A stretch of DNA of 64,000 nt from positions 8,442,001 through 8,506,000 of the forward strand of contig CM034108.1 in the NCBI GenBank assembly GCA_019914945.1, written 5' to 3'. Shown here one piece after another: positions 23,496 to 35,640 of the stretch. The DNA is from Typha latifolia (lineage: Eukaryota; Streptophyta; Magnoliopsida; Poales; Typhaceae). A program made the translations under genes and the position numbers. Position 1 is the stretch's first letter. The number at the start of each line of letters is the position of its first letter. Below the pieces are notes generated by a model, which was given only the letters and a program-made list of their open reading frames with translations, was not told the origin of the DNA and did not search any database.

Positions 23496-24044
23496 TCAAT
23501 TCAAAGCACAAATCCCTAAAGAAGTACGAAGATACTCAAATCTCTGTAAATCCAAAGGTTTTGTAAACAAATCACCCAACTGTTTCTCTGTCTCAACATG
23601 TTCTAGTGCTATTATTTTGTGTTCAATTAACTCGCGTATAAAATGATGTCGGATATCAATATGTTTTGTACGCGAGTGTTGAACAGGATTTTTTGATATA
23701 TTAATAACACTCATGTTGTCACAATAAAGCACCATAGTATCTTGTTCAATGCCGTAATCTTTGACCATCTATTTCATCCATAGTAACTGAGAACAACAAC
23801 TTCCCGCTGCAATGTACTCGGCCTCCGTAGTAGAGAAAGATATCGAGTTTTGTTTCTTACTGTGCCAAGCAACCAGATTGTTTCCAATATAAAAACATCC
23901 ATCTGAGGTACTTTTTCTATCATCACATGATCTTGCCCAATCAGAATCCGTGTATCTAGATATGATAACTCCGGAGTCATAAGTAAACCAGATACCTAAG
24001 TCAACTGTGCCACCGACATATCCTATACAGTGTCTGATCAACAC
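23496..24044 (-). pseudogene. C1 RNase H
   Basis: Two adjoining frames encode Ty1/copia RNase H: YTDSDWARSCDDRKSTSDG, STTEAEYIAAGSCCSQLLWM, then LYCDNMSVINISKNPVQH, TKHIDIRHHFIRE and LGDLFTKPL. An in-frame stop (about 23768) separates the halves. The acidic active-site residues of the DSDWA, TEAEY and YCDN motifs are visible. Confidence 0.85.
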
Positions 24045-24049
24045 TTTTT

Positions 24050-24590
24050 CCTCAAATATCCTTACCTAGTTTGGTAGTTGTACTCATAGGAGTTCTAGCA
24101 TGTTTTGCATTTTCTAAACCGAATTTGATCACAAGATCCTTAGCATCTTGGTTTGAGCGATAAATATCCCTCTTTCCAACTGAGTAATTTGAAGTCCCAA
24201 AAAGAACTTCAACTCACCCATCATGCTCATCTCAAAATGACTATGCATGAGATCTGCAAACTCCTTAGCTAAAGATTGATTCGTTGCCCCAAAGACAATG
24301 TCATCCACATATATTTGTGCCACAACTAAACTCTTGCTCAACCATCTAATGAACAATGTCTTGGCCACTCCTCCTCGGGTGAACCCCACATCCACTAAAA
24401 AAGTGGTCAACTTCTCATACCAAGCTCTTGGAGCTTGTTTTAGCCCGTAGAGGGCCTTTTACAGTTTAAACACATGATAAGAAAATTTTTGATCTTCGAA
24501 CCCTTTCGGTTGTTCCACATAAACATCTTCATTCAGAGTACCATTCAAAAAAGCACTTTTAATCTTCATCACAAAATTGACTGAATGCTC
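24050..24590 (-). pseudogene. C1 reverse transcriptase, partial
   Basis: It begins near SAFLNGTLNEDVYVEQPKG and continues ALYGLKQAPRAWYEKL, then QIYVDDIVFGATNQSLAKEF with the YVDD active site, and GELKFFLGLQITQ. The start of the domain and all of integrase are deleted: pre-integrase sequence (NILYVKGLKANL) runs directly into this segment. A stop occurs before ALYGLKQ. Confidence 0.85.
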
Positions 24591-24653
24591 GAAGATTTGC
24601 CTTCAAGCCCTTAACATAAAGAATATTTTTAAGAATAGGAACCCCCGAAGAAC

Positions 24654-24960
24654 TTACCTTTCCTTTACTATTACCTTGGATGAATTATCATCTCCGAATG
24701 TCACAACTCCCCCTTCATATTTTTTGAGATTAGAAAATAACGATTTGTCACCTGACATATGTCTTGAATAGCCACTGTCTAAATACCACAAATCAAAATT
24801 TAAAGCTTTTAAGGCTGTATGCACAACATAACATTTCAAAACACTTTTTTTGACCCATCTGGCCTTTGTTTTCATCCCATAAATGAAAGCACTTCTAGGT
24901 TTTTGCAAAAAGTTGCAATGAGGTCGAATATGCCCTAGAATGCCGCAATGATAGCATGCC
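24654..24960 (-). pseudogene. C1 second gag zinc knuckle and protease
   Basis: CYHCGILGHIRPHC is a CCHC knuckle, identical to that of C2 at the right edge. It is followed by LWYLDSGYSRHMSGDKSLF, the copia aspartic protease active site (DSG). The frame upstream of the knuckle, past 24960, belongs to Ty3 sequence on the opposite strand and is not part of the gene. Confidence 0.85.
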
Positions 24961-25371
24961 GAGACGATGGTTGGAGTTCTTACCATGGGCGGAGTGGTCC
25001 TACAACACCGCCTACCATAGCAGCATTGGTATGACTCCATTTGAGGTGGTATATGGACGCATGGCTCCGACGTTATGCGCTTATTATCTAGTGGCATCTA
25101 TAGATCGGACGGAGGTGGACTTAGCCTTGATGGATAGAGACTTCACATTGAGGAGGTTGCGTGCTCATCTTAAACTTCCTCAAAACTGTATGAAGGAAGT
25201 TTATGATCGTAAACATAGGGAGCATGAGTTTGATATCAACAGTTGGGTGTTTGTGAGGGTGCAACTGTATCGACTGGTGAGCTTATGTCTGATGCGAAAC
25301 CAAAAGCTAGCACATCGCTACTTTGGTCCGTTTTGGGTGTTGGAGCGTATTGGTCCGGTTACATATCGTTT
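24957..25371 (+). pseudogene. G2 integrase C-terminal fragment (Ty3)
   Basis: WLEFLPWAEWSYNTAYHSS, GMTPFEVVYGR, then LAHRYFGPFWVLERIGPVTY including the GPY/F-type motif. It matches the equivalent parts of G2 (27970-28390) and G6. It begins at the break with C1 and ends at the terminus of a minus-strand LTR. Confidence 0.8.
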
Positions 25372-26171
25372 TGTTAGTCTCTGATACCACTTGTTAAGCT
25401 CTAATACCAATTGATAAGTTCTCGATACCAAAGATAGGCTACGCAATGATTCCTTCATGATATGGATGTATTACAGGAATCAGTCTGCGCGACCGTGGAA
25501 CAATATTCGTCAAATATTCCTCGGTAGTTAGAAAATTGATTCGTAACTTCTGATCTACAACTTTTATATTTATGCCCTTTGCAGATTCAAACTGTAGCAG
25601 GGACGAAAATACGGAATAACATGGGTGATGGCGGTGGTGATGGGAGGAGTAGATGTTAGGGTTATGGATGGGTATGGAGATGTAGGTAGATTGTGGAAGT
25701 GGTTAAACGATGTAGACGAAGGGAACGAAGTGGTCGAGATCCCAAAAAAAAGGGTGGCTCGATAGTCGAGGGAGATTAGAAGTTAGGAGAGGCCTTGCCA
25801 ACGGTAGAGGTGGAAGGTTGGTGAAAAGGGAGGAGGGAGAAGTCTAGAGAGAAGATAAGAGGCAAGAAATCAATAATCCAATTCCATAATGAATTTGGCT
25901 GCCATCCACATATATATAGAGGCTAGCCAACAAATCCTAAAATAATATGAAACCCTAATTTTAGAGGATTCCCGTTGATCGCCCGAAACACGTTCTCTGT
26001 ATGTACGAACACAATGCAGGCATTCGACTGCGGGCATTCAAACCCTCCCGACCGCGTTCGAACGCACAATATGCGTTCTCCATAATTATGAACCTGATGC
26101 AAGTGTTCGCAAGGGCATTCGAACGCGACCCCTCCTAATGCAATAAGAAAATATTCTATCTAAGTGTATTA
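25372..26171 (-). repeat. F1-family LTR (3' LTR of a minus-strand Ty3 element)
   Basis: Read on the minus strand it starts at 26171 (close to TGATACACTTAG, here TAATACACTTAG), carries TTCGAA palindromes (25985-26125), a TATA-like CTCTATATATATG (about 25912-25924), and ends AGAGACTAACA at 25372. PBS-like 12-mers occur inside the LTR tail (25377-25388 and about 25399-25410). A purine-rich stretch (GGGGAAGCATGGTGGGC) precedes it on the right, as expected for a 3' LTR. Confidence 0.75.
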
Positions 26172-26580
26172 GCCCACCATGCTTCCCCACCTTGCCCTCA
26201 AGGTGAAAAGTCGAGGAAACGCTAGAAGATATCAGTCTCTAACTCCCATGTCACCTCATCGGATGGCTTGCCAAGCCACTCAACTAGAATCTCCATCTCC
26301 AATCTAGTACCATGTCGTCGTCGGCATCTAGCAAGTACTCGAACTGGCTCTACGATCTCTATCTCCTCCAATGGCTCCGGTAGAACTGTTCCAACAATCT
26401 CATGATCTTCAATGCGCTCTCATAATAATAAAATATGAAAAACAGGATGCACCCAAACAGGCACCCAACTGCCGATGTCGAACTCCTGCTCCCGATGGCT
26501 ACGATCATAAACTTCCTCCATACAGTTTTGAGCAAGTTTAAGATGAGCACACAATCTTCTCAATGTGGTGTCTCTATCCA
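26172..26580 (-). pseudogene. Integrase C-terminus and chromodomain, minus-strand Ty3 fragment
   Basis: On the minus strand: TLRRLCAHLKLAQN, EVYDRSHREQEFDI, then EILVEWLGKPSDEVTWELE, a chromodomain, with a stop shortly afterwards. The GPY/F segment is deleted. It belongs with the LTR on its left. Immediately to the right, plus-strand pol begins, so an inversion or double rearrangement joined two elements here. Confidence 0.7.
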
Positions 26581-26585
26581 TCAAG

Positions 26586-28603
26586 TGGAGTATTTAGGCC
26601 ACATCATCTCAGCGGAAGGTGTAGCAGCGGATCCTCAAAAGGTAGCATGCATAATCGCTTGGCCGATACCTACTACTACCATAGGATTGTGTGGATTCTT
26701 GGGGCTGACCGGGTATTATCGCCGCTTCATCACCGGGTATAGCAAGATCGTTGCTCCTCTCACTTCTTTGTTGAACAATGACTCTTTTAGATGGATGGAT
26801 GAAGCCACTACAACTTTTGAAAAACTAAAAATAGCAATGACAACGTCGCCTGTTCTAGCTCTACCGGACTTCACCAAAGATTTCGTTTGGAAATATGATG
26901 CGTCAAAAATTCACATAGGAGCTATACTAATGCAAGGAGGACGTCCCATAGCCTTTCTTAGCAAGCCTTCATTACAAAAATCCTAGCAATTATCGACCTA
27001 CGAGAGAGAGATGTTAGCAATTCTGCATGCGGTAATAAAGTGGAGGCCCTATTTGATCGGTAGGCGATTCATTATCCGAACTGATCAAAGGAGTCTTCCA
27101 TACTTTATGGGACAGCGTATACGCACTCTGGCACAGCAGAGATGGGTCACAAAATTACTAGGGTATGATTATAAAATCCAATATAAGAAGGGAATGGAAA
27201 ATAAAGCGACGGATGCACTATTGCGCCAACTCAATACCGCTGACGAGCTGAGGTATGTATGTATATCTGACCCAGATGTTTTGAGATTGTTACAGAAGGT
27301 GTTGGATGATCCGGAGCGCTATGCAGAGTTGGAGAATCGAGGTGGTTTGCTGCTGCACCGCGGATGCATTTGGGTGCTAGCAAATGATGGATTGCGGCAA
27401 AAATTATTGGAGCACTTCCACCAAACTCCAAAGGCTGGTCATGAGGGTGTCTTGAGGACTTATAGGAGGATATCTCAGAGTTTCACGTGGCCAGGATTGA
27501 GAAGAGATGTGAGGAGTTTTGTTTATGCTTGCGAAGTCTGTCAAAGGTCTAAAGCAATCACATTGAAACCAGCCGGATTACTATAGCCTTTACCTATACC
27601 GGATCATGTTTGGGAAGACATTTCTATGGATTTCATAGAGGGTCTTTTCGTTGGTACATGGTAATTTAGTTAATTTTGTGGTCGTTGATAGGTTGAGCAA
27701 GTATGCGCACTTTTCTGCATTATCACATCCATTTTCAGCCAAGTCAGTGGCTAAATTTTTTGTTAGAGATGTTGCTCGGTTACATGGCATGCCATGCACG
27801 ATTTTCTCGGATCGTGATTGTGTATTTATGAGCGACTTTTGAATGATGCTTTTCAGATTGCAGGGGACTCGATTGAACTTCAGTTCAGCCTACCATCCAC
27901 AAACAGACGGCCAAACTGAGGTGGTCAATCGAGGCATTAAGTAGTACTTGCGGTGCTTTATTGGAGAGATGCTAAGACGATGGTTGGAGTTTTCACTGTG
28001 GGCGGAGTGATCTTACAACACCGCCTACCACAGTAGTATTGGCATGACTCTATTTGAGGTAGTATATGGGCGCACGGCTCTGACATTATGCGCTTACGAT
28101 TCAGTGGAATCTATAGATCGAACATAGGTGGACTTAGCTTTGATGGATGGAGATGCCACATTGAGGAGGTTGCGTGCCCATCTTAAACTTGTTCAAAACG
28201 GCATAAAGCAAGTTTATGATCGTAGCCATCGGGAGTAGAGGTTCGACATCGACAATTAGGTGTTGTGAGGGTACAACCGTATCGACTGGTGACCTTGTGT
28301 CTGAAGCGTAACCAAAAGTTAGCACATTGCTACTTTGGTGCATTTTGGGTGTTAGAGCATATCGGTCCCGTTGCATATCATTTGAAGCTGCTGGAGGGGT
28401 CGAGAGTGCATCCTGTCTTCCATGTTTCATTACTGAAGGAGCAGATTGGAGATCATAAGATCGTCATGTTACCAGCTTAGAGATGGAGATTCTAGTTGAG
28501 TGGCTTAGCAAGCCATCCGATGAGGCTACATGGGAGTTGGAGATGGAAATCTTGGAGCATTTCCCCAACTTTACACTTTGAGGGCAAGGTGGGGGAAGCA
28601 TGG
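26586..28603 (+). pseudogene. G2 pol: RT C-terminus, RNase H, integrase, chromodomain
   Basis: VEYLGHIISAEGVAADPQK and FLGLTGYYRRFITGYSK mark the end of reverse transcriptase. RNase H follows (ILMQGGRPIAFLSK, stop, TYEREMLAILHAVIKWRPYL). Integrase has an HHCC domain (HFHQTPKAGH, CEVCQRSKA) and a core start ([12 protein letters not shown]), but from about 27590 it is broken by several stops and frame changes. The C-terminal FGAFWVLEHIGPVAY and a degraded chromodomain end at a purine-rich GGTGGGGGAAGCATGG. The RT catalytic YxDD is absent. Confidence 0.8.
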
Positions 28604-29244
28604 TACGATCTCCCCTTAGGTTAAGGTTCGATCCCTTCCAATTCTCTGATCTGGACTAGATCTGGCACAGAACTTTATAAAAGGATCTTGAAAGATACCA
28701 TCGTCAGATCGACGTGAAATTTGGGATATGTTGTAGCCTCAGAAAAGAGCTTTCCAACAAATCAAGTTTAGGTGAATCGGATGTGGGAATCTCGAGATAT
28801 TATCCGATTAGTGGACGAACGTCAGGGTGGTCTATTTAGGATCCGTGGATGGAGGCACAAGATCCTAGGTGATGGTGGTTAGTGGAGGACCACGTTCGAA
28901 CACACCGAGTTCGCTATTCTCTGGATTTGCGAATGCGATGCAAGCGTTCGAACGCGCGATCGAACGCGCGATCGAACGCGTCTGTTTCCCACTTCTCTAG
29001 ATTTGCAAACGCGATGCAGGCATTCATAGTGCGTTTCGAATGGGGCGTTCGAACGTACAATGCACACTCTCACAATCCGTTCACAATCGCATTCACAAGT
29101 GCGTTCGAACTCACTCCACCTGCGTTCGAACGCGACTTACAGAAAACTTATTTTCTTGAAAATTAAACATTTAAATAAGAAACAAAGACACTACTAACGT
29201 AAATCCATGCTTGAGACGACATCGGTGAAATCTGAATCGTATCA
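28604..29244 (-). repeat. G6 3' LTR with internal deletion
   Basis: It ends (plus strand) GAATCGTATCA next to the integrase-side purine tract. Compared with the 1.03-kb 5' LTR it lacks about 340 bp between GGAGGACC and ACGTTCGAAC, a deletion flanked by a short ACC repeat. It retains many TTCGAA palindromes (28891-29130) but has lost the TATA-side sequence. Confidence 0.75.
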
Positions 29245-30540
29245 ATCCACCACGCTTCCGCAACCTTGAAATTTGGGAAGCGATCTAGGATATCTGACTC
29301 TAGCTCCCATGTAGACTCGTCAGTAGGTTTGTCCAGCCACTCGATCAGCACTTCAGTCTCCAATCTGGATCCATGGCGTCTTCTCCTACGGCCTAAGACT
29401 CGGACCGGTTCGGTTGGGCCATCTTCTTCCATTGGTTCGGGCAGGGCCGAACCCACCACATAGTTAGGCCCAATCTAGGCCTTCAATGCTGATACATGGA
29501 AAATCGGATGGATCCTGGTCCCCTCAGGTAGGTACAACTGGTAAGCTATTGGACAAATTCGTTGTAGCACTTGGTACGGACTAAAGTACTTGTGACCCAA
29601 CTTTTGGTTCAAAATTGGCCTCAATGTGGATTGCCGGTATGGTTCAGCTCGAACAGACACCAATTGATCCACCTCAAACTCTCACTCACGCCGGCTTTTT
29701 CATGAGTCTTGCTTCATGTGATTTTGGGCTGTTGCTAGGTGCATCTTGAGCCGTCTCAAGTTCTAAGTGAAGCTCGGTCCTATCAGCCGCCGCGAGTTTA
29801 TCGTAGGCACGCAAGACAGGGGGAGTGCGCCCATAAACCGCCTCAAAGGGGGTTATGCTGATGCTAGAGTGATGAGCGGTATTGTATGACCACTCGGCCC
29901 ATGGAAGAAATTTGACCCAATCCTTTGGTCGGTCCGCCACAAAGCATCGCAAGTATTGCTCTAGTCCGCGATTCACCACCTCAGTTTGGCCATCCGTCTC
30001 AGGGTGATAAGCTGAACTAAGGTTGATTTGAGTCCCTTGCAATCTGAAGAACTCGGACCAAAACTCGCTGATGAAGATGTGATCCCGGTCTAACACGATC
30101 GTCCTAGGCATCCCATGCAAGCTTGCCACTTCCCAAACAAAAATTTCAGCAATCCTTTTCGCTGAAAACGGTTGCGTCAATGCTATGAAATGAGCATATT
30201 TGCTCAGTCTATCCACCACAATGAACACCACCGATTGTCCTCGAACCTTCGGCAGTCCCTCGATGAAGTCCATGGAGATATCCTCCCAAATACGCTCTGG
30301 TATAGGCAGTGGTTGCAACAGCCCGCTAGGCTTGTGACTCCGATTTGACTCGTTGGCAGATTTGACATTCACGCACATACTTCTTCACGTTCGTCTTCAT
30401 CACTATCCATGTACAGTTTTGGGTCAGCCGCTTGTAGGTACGTTACGTAATACCCCTTCATGACCTGCTATTGAAGTATCATGGAAGTGTGCTATCAATA
30501 GTCTCCATAGCTCTTCGTTTTAGGGTACCTTGATTCGCCT
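29163..30540 (-). pseudogene. G6 integrase and chromodomain
   Basis: On the minus strand: end of the HHCC domain (KKYVRECQICQRV), then [25 protein letters not shown] and [19 protein letters not shown], carrying the D, D and E catalytic residues, then WAEWSYNTAHHSS. A frame change follows at about 29686. The C-terminal PYQVLQRICPIAYQ and chromodomain EVLIEWLDKPTDESTWELE complete the protein. One stop and one frameshift inactivate it. HHCC histidines upstream are decayed. Confidence 0.85.
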
Positions 30541-30547
30541 GCGCTCT

Positions 30548-33500
30548 AGTAATAACCCACTGCTATAACAGCCTATGGGCACGACATGGCCGACCACATG
30601 CAATGGGGCAGTGTGGGGAAGGTGCCACGCACCCCCTCGCGTCGCCGCAGCCACCGCCTCTCTCTTTCTCTCATTCGGTCTCTCTCTCTCTTTCTCTCGT
30701 TTGGTCTCTCTCTCTCCTTCTTCCCTTAGTCTCTCTCTCTCTCTCCCACTACCGACCCGCCACCGCTGTCGTCGTGTTGCCGCAGGTGAGCCTCCTCCTT
30801 CTTCCTCTTCTTTCTTCTCTATCTCTCTTTCTCTTTTTCTTGCTTTGGGCTCGGGCCCGTCGGAGCCGAGGCGCCAGCGAGAGGCCGGCAGCTGGCTGGC
30901 TACCAGCTGCCGGTGCCCTCTCCACCGGCCTAGGTCTGCACCTCCCTCCCCTCCTCCCTTCTTCTTCTTCTTCTTCTTCTTCTTCTCCTTCTTCTCCTTC
31001 TTCTTCTTCTTTCTTTCTTTTTCTTCTCCTTCCTCAGCTTCTACTCCTTTTTCTACACAGTGCTGGGCTCGGCCCAGCATTGTAGCAGGTAGTGCTGGGC
31101 TGAGCCCAGCACTGATGGCAGTTTTTTTAATTAATTAATTAGTTATTTATTTATTTTATTGATATTATTTATTTAGGTTTTTCCTTCTTAATTAATGCAA
31201 ATAGATTATCTAGACATTGATTATTTTAATAATAATATATAATCTTCAATATGATTAGTATTAATTATAATTTGTATAATTAATGACTAATTAGGTATAA
31301 ATATAAGTAATACTTATATTTATTTATTTATATCTCTATTGGATTAATATATAGATTTGTAAATTATAATTATCAAATTTATATACTAATATTTTTATGA
31401 GATACATTTTAAATAATTCTAATAATTTATTATACATTATTATTTTGTAACAAATAAAATAATACTTATGTATTTATTTATTATTTTATAAAGTAATGGA
31501 TACATAGTCCCTAATTAATCAAGATATAATTTAATTATAATTAGGTTTTTATCTATATTTATATTTTTATTTATAATTAAAAATCTAGCCAGTTATAAAA
31601 ATAAGTTGAAATTCTAAAATCTAATAAATCATCATATTTTACTCGAACGGATTATAATAGAATAAACAACTAACTTTATGTTACTTGAATATTTTCAGAT
31701 CTCGAACCCCTTATTTGATACCTCGTGAACCTTGCTAGCGATGAGTGTCACTCGGTTGATTGACGAATGTAAGGGATACGTAGTTTGCGTCTTCTGATTA
31801 GGGTGAGTAGTCTTATCCCTTAGACGCCTTTCTCAAATTAGGTTATATTATATATTATGTACATGCATATTTTTGCCTCTAGCATGATTATATGATTTTA
31901 TCTAGAGATGATTATAGTCGAGCATATTTTATCATGCATTTGATTATACTGATCTAGGATATGAGTACATTGGTGATATATATAGAGATGATTGGAGATG
32001 ATTCTACGGTTATGATTGTATACCGAGTTGATCTGTAGCATGAGTATGCATGTAATAAATTAGCATGGGTATGTATGTGATGACGATACAGTTGGAGACT
32101 ACGTTGCATCATTTTCTCTTAATTCCTATTCCACCTAAATTTCTATTAGGCATCGACTTGTTATTGTATTAGATATATGCATATGATCTGTCATTTAGAA
32201 AGAAAACATGAAACGTGATTGATAAGATAGTTGATAGAAAGCGTGAGGATATCCGAGTGGGCGCGAGGGTTAGAGCATGCTTGAAGATGATTGATTGCTC
32301 GATATAGTCACGATCCTGTTGGCCTTACGTCTGAGGTCGTTAGTCTGTGTGCGTAGCAAATATTCGGACACATGCCGTTCACCAGGGCATATGTGGCGAA
32401 TTATCCTCACGAGGTTTCTATCAACTATGTGGGTGCTCAGTCTGAATAGATGTTGATACCCTAGCGGATGGCGGGGTGTGGTTATATTTGAGATACTCTT
32501 GCGGGTGGCGGAGTATGCTTTGAGCCTTCGGACATGATGTTGAGACCGGATATTGAGTGTTGACTGTGCACAGTGGTCTAGTATGATGATATTATACCGA
32601 GATGTCGGTGATGATTGTGATGTTGAGAAATGCACATGATTTTATTATCATTTGGTTACCTGATTATCGAGTGATCAATATGCATTATATATAGTTGCAT
32701 TTGATATCATAGCATGGTCATGGTCGGCATACATCATGTGTCATATTTGAGAGAGTGTTGTGATGATAGTATAACATGGAGATCTATTTACTCATTATCG
32801 AGGATTATATATTTTTATCAGTTATGACATATTATCTACTTTTCATTTATATATTATTGAGGATACATCTATATACTCATTCATGACATGATGCTCTTGC
32901 TGATTCATATTATCCAGTACATGATTTACTCTCTGTTTGGCATCACTAATTTAGGGTAAGGTTTATTTACTAAGCCTTTTGCTCATGACTCTCTTTATTT
33001 TTTTCTTTTTAACCCCCACAGATATTATGGTACGTGATACTACCTTAAGATACCTTAATGAGATATTTTAGAGCGAAAATGAGGTAAGCTATAGATGCGA
33101 GATGATATATATGATAGTTTATATAGAAATTGAGTTGTACCAGTATTTTAATATTTGTACTCTTTTGTATTAGACGATGATTTGTATGATACAGGTTGAA
33201 TCATGGCGTACTCTTGTATTAGTTATTTTAGTTGTATCTTGATGGTTTGTTGTGGCCTGTGTGGGTCCTACTAGATTATGTAGTGGTTTAATGTATATTA
33301 TTGTGGACTGGGATATTCATATGTTAACAGGTTTATTTGGTTAATAGTATGATTTATCTAGTGATGGATTATATAATCATGGATAGGTTAGAAGGTTTTA
33401 TTTGATGATGTCATGATTATATGTGCACAGGAGAGTATCTATGCGTGACGGGTCTCGACCGACTTATCGCGTGCACCGTGTGTGCCGTGTGGGCGCGTGG

Positions 33501-33562
33501 GCGTGCACGTGCCCGTGCCGGGCAGGGGCGTTACAATTCAAGTGGTATCACGGGGCGTTACA
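30548..33562 (+). mobile_element. S6: near-complete S-family LTR plus remnant of its element
   Basis: It begins AGTAATAACCC and ends GGGGCGTTACA at 33535 (2.99 kb), the longest S copy here. After the LTR come ATTCAAG and TGGTATCACGG, a PBS-like sequence, then a second GGGGCGTTACA at 33552-33562. This looks like a full element reduced by a deletion from the PBS to the end of its 3' LTR. CT/TTC tracts (30657-31035) generate long spurious ORFs on both strands. Flanks GCGCTCT and GCCGCTCT are similar, not identical. Confidence 0.7.
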
Positions 33563-33619
33563 GCCGCTCTCCTCATGCTCGGGGTTGCTTGATGAGTTCT
33601 CTTTCAGCTCCTCCATGAG

Positions 33620-34354
33620 TCAAACCAGATCACTATCCTCTTTGCTGGCTCTCTGCAGATCTGAGAAGAAAGGAAAGGTGAGTGCTGAGAAAGAAGCGAG
33701 CTCCCTTGCGTCCCCTTCGTTTGGAAGTTCAAGCAACGGTTGACTTCCATCCAGCAGCACTCTTTGGTTATTCCTCCAAAATGTCATGGAGAGGTTTGTA
33801 AAGTCAAATGTCACGGGCCCCAAGCTTTGAAGCCGTTGTGTCCCCAAAATAATATCGGCACCTTGCAAGGCCAACGGATAAAGATCTAAGATGAAAGTTT
33901 GGCCTTGCACCTTCAATTCCACATCTCCACAAATAAAATCTACTCGTAATGTGGTGCCATATCCAATCATCACATCGAACCCTTCCGTGGGTTCTGACTC
34001 GAGCCCAATCTTCCTAAGCAGCCTCTTGTCAATGAAGTTGTGGGTGGACCCGGTGTCAATCAAGATTCTCACTGTAGTTTTCTTGACTACACCGTTAACC
34101 CGCAAGGTCTTTGGCGTCGCTATCCCCGAATAGGCGTGGAGGGAGATATCGGCTATAATGTGCTCCGCGGGTTGCTCCTCAGCTTCTTCTCCTTGATGTC
34201 TAGCCACACTTTCATTTTCAGCTGCAAACTCATCCGCAGCCTCCTCCAATCCGTCGATTAGCATCACCGATCCCATCAGTTTAGCGCAGCTATGCTCGGG
34301 TACAAACTTTTCATCACAACGGAAGCATAGGCCTTTGGCTCTTCGTTCCCCCAC
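33620..34354 (-). pseudogene. G6 zinc knuckle and aspartic protease
   Basis: One open frame of 244 codons: GLCFRCDEKFVPEHSCAK (zinc knuckle), TTVRILIDTGSTHNFIDKRL (retropepsin active site DTG) and GADIILGTQRLQSLGPVTF. It is open throughout and would be in frame with the end of gag. Downstream, reverse transcriptase is missing. The homologous region of G4 carries a frameshift at the knuckle. Confidence 0.8.
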
Positions 34355-34369
34355 TTGAGTAGGTGTGAG

Positions 34370-35636
34370 TGCTCATCTCGGACCTCTAGGTGCGTACTTC
34401 ACATCTTGGGATGGCTTTAAGGGTGCTCGAGGAGGTACCACTGCAGCAGCAATTCTTGGTACTTCGGTGATATTCTATCGCTATGGTTGGTTGAGCTTGG
34501 TTGCGGCTTCCTTGGCTCGTCCAACTCTATTTTAGGTATAACTTCATGGCCCTGTGTTTGTCTTCCATAAGCACCTTATCTTCGAAGGCCTCTTTTAAAA
34601 TTCTAGGCCTTAAAGCCCTAACATCGGCTTGTATGTCTCCCCGTAGCCCGAAGATGAAGGTGCTGCGAAGTTGGTGATCCATCCATGATGGATGACATCA
34701 ATTACTTATCCTCTCAAATTCTTCTTGGTAGGAGTATGATATCAGCACCGTCTTTGAGAGGAGAGCATCAAAGTCTTCATACCCCGACGCTCCAAATCGT
34801 CGTGTGATATCAGCACAAAATTCAGCCCAAGTTTCAATAGCCTCATTGGCATTGATTGCTCGAAACCAATGAAGCGCCGCATCCTCAAGGTGGAAGCTCG
34901 CAAGCGTCACCTTGTATTCTTTCGCCGTACCTTGGTATGCAAAGAATTGCTCCGCCCTATACAACCAATCGATCGGATCACCACCTTTGAACTTGAGGAA
35001 TTCGAGATGCACAATTTGTCCATGGATGCTATTATCTCGTTCCGGATCATGTCCAAGTCCTTGTCTAACTAGAGGAGGATGCACCATGAAGGGTTGATGA
35101 TCCCTCCTTCGGTTTTGATTAACTCGCCATGGTTCCGGATCGTATTAACCCGCCCACAGATCTTGATCTCCAAGGTGGTCTCCATAGTGGTTCGCTCGTC
35201 GGATGTGTTCACCGCAACCTGACCTTGATGTAACCATCCTTGCTTGTCTCTGCCCGTAGGGTGGTGGCAGCAGCGACTCTTGTGGTTGCAAAGGCTGAAT
35301 CGGTGGTGGTGGGTTCATGGGTGTGGACTCGCATCGTGGGGTCGATGGTGCGTTCCCGTTCGCCATGGCTTCCCTTGCCGCCCGTAATTCTCGCATCATC
35401 TCCATCATCATCTGGTTGTGGATGACCATTTGTTCGGATAGAGACCCCAACACGGCTTGAACACTAGGTTCTTCCATATTCCGATTAGATCGGGTGGTTT
35501 CGCGGGTGGAAGTCCCCACAACCGTTTCCCCCTCCTCTATTGGGAGAATCTCCTCTTCATCATCTCGCCGTGCAGTCATGGCTCTGGTGGTCGTTATAGG
35601 AAATGCTTGTCCGAGGAACGGTGGCAATGATACCAA
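34370..35636 (-). pseudogene. G6 gag
   Basis: It starts near 35581 (ARRDDEEEILPIEEGETV); a frame open to 35636 extends into the leader. The retrotransposon gag domain reads GGDPIDWLYRAEQFFAYQG, VTLASFHLEDAALHWFR and ETWAEFCADITRRFG. A stop lies at about 35145 and frame changes follow after 34700. It is about 85-90% similar by eye to the intact gag of G4. Confidence 0.8.
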
Positions 35637-35640
35637 ACTT

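Larger units (their letters stand above)
20746..24960 (-). mobile_element. C1: Sirevirus-like Ty1/copia element with an extra ORF, partial
   Basis: On the minus strand: gag zinc knuckle and protease (24960-24654), a deletion removing integrase, reverse transcriptase (about 24590-24050), RNase H (24044-23496), a 1.5-kb spacer with a TATA-like promoter region, a third ORF (21986-21021), and a purine-rich AGGGGGAGT tract (about 20810-20835). An extra ORF 3' of pol and the purine-rich box TTTGGCATTTGTGTCAAAAG before the 3' end are features of Sireviruses. The 5' end is broken at 24957-24960 against Ty3 sequence; the 3' LTR is reduced to about 70 bp. Confidence 0.75.
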
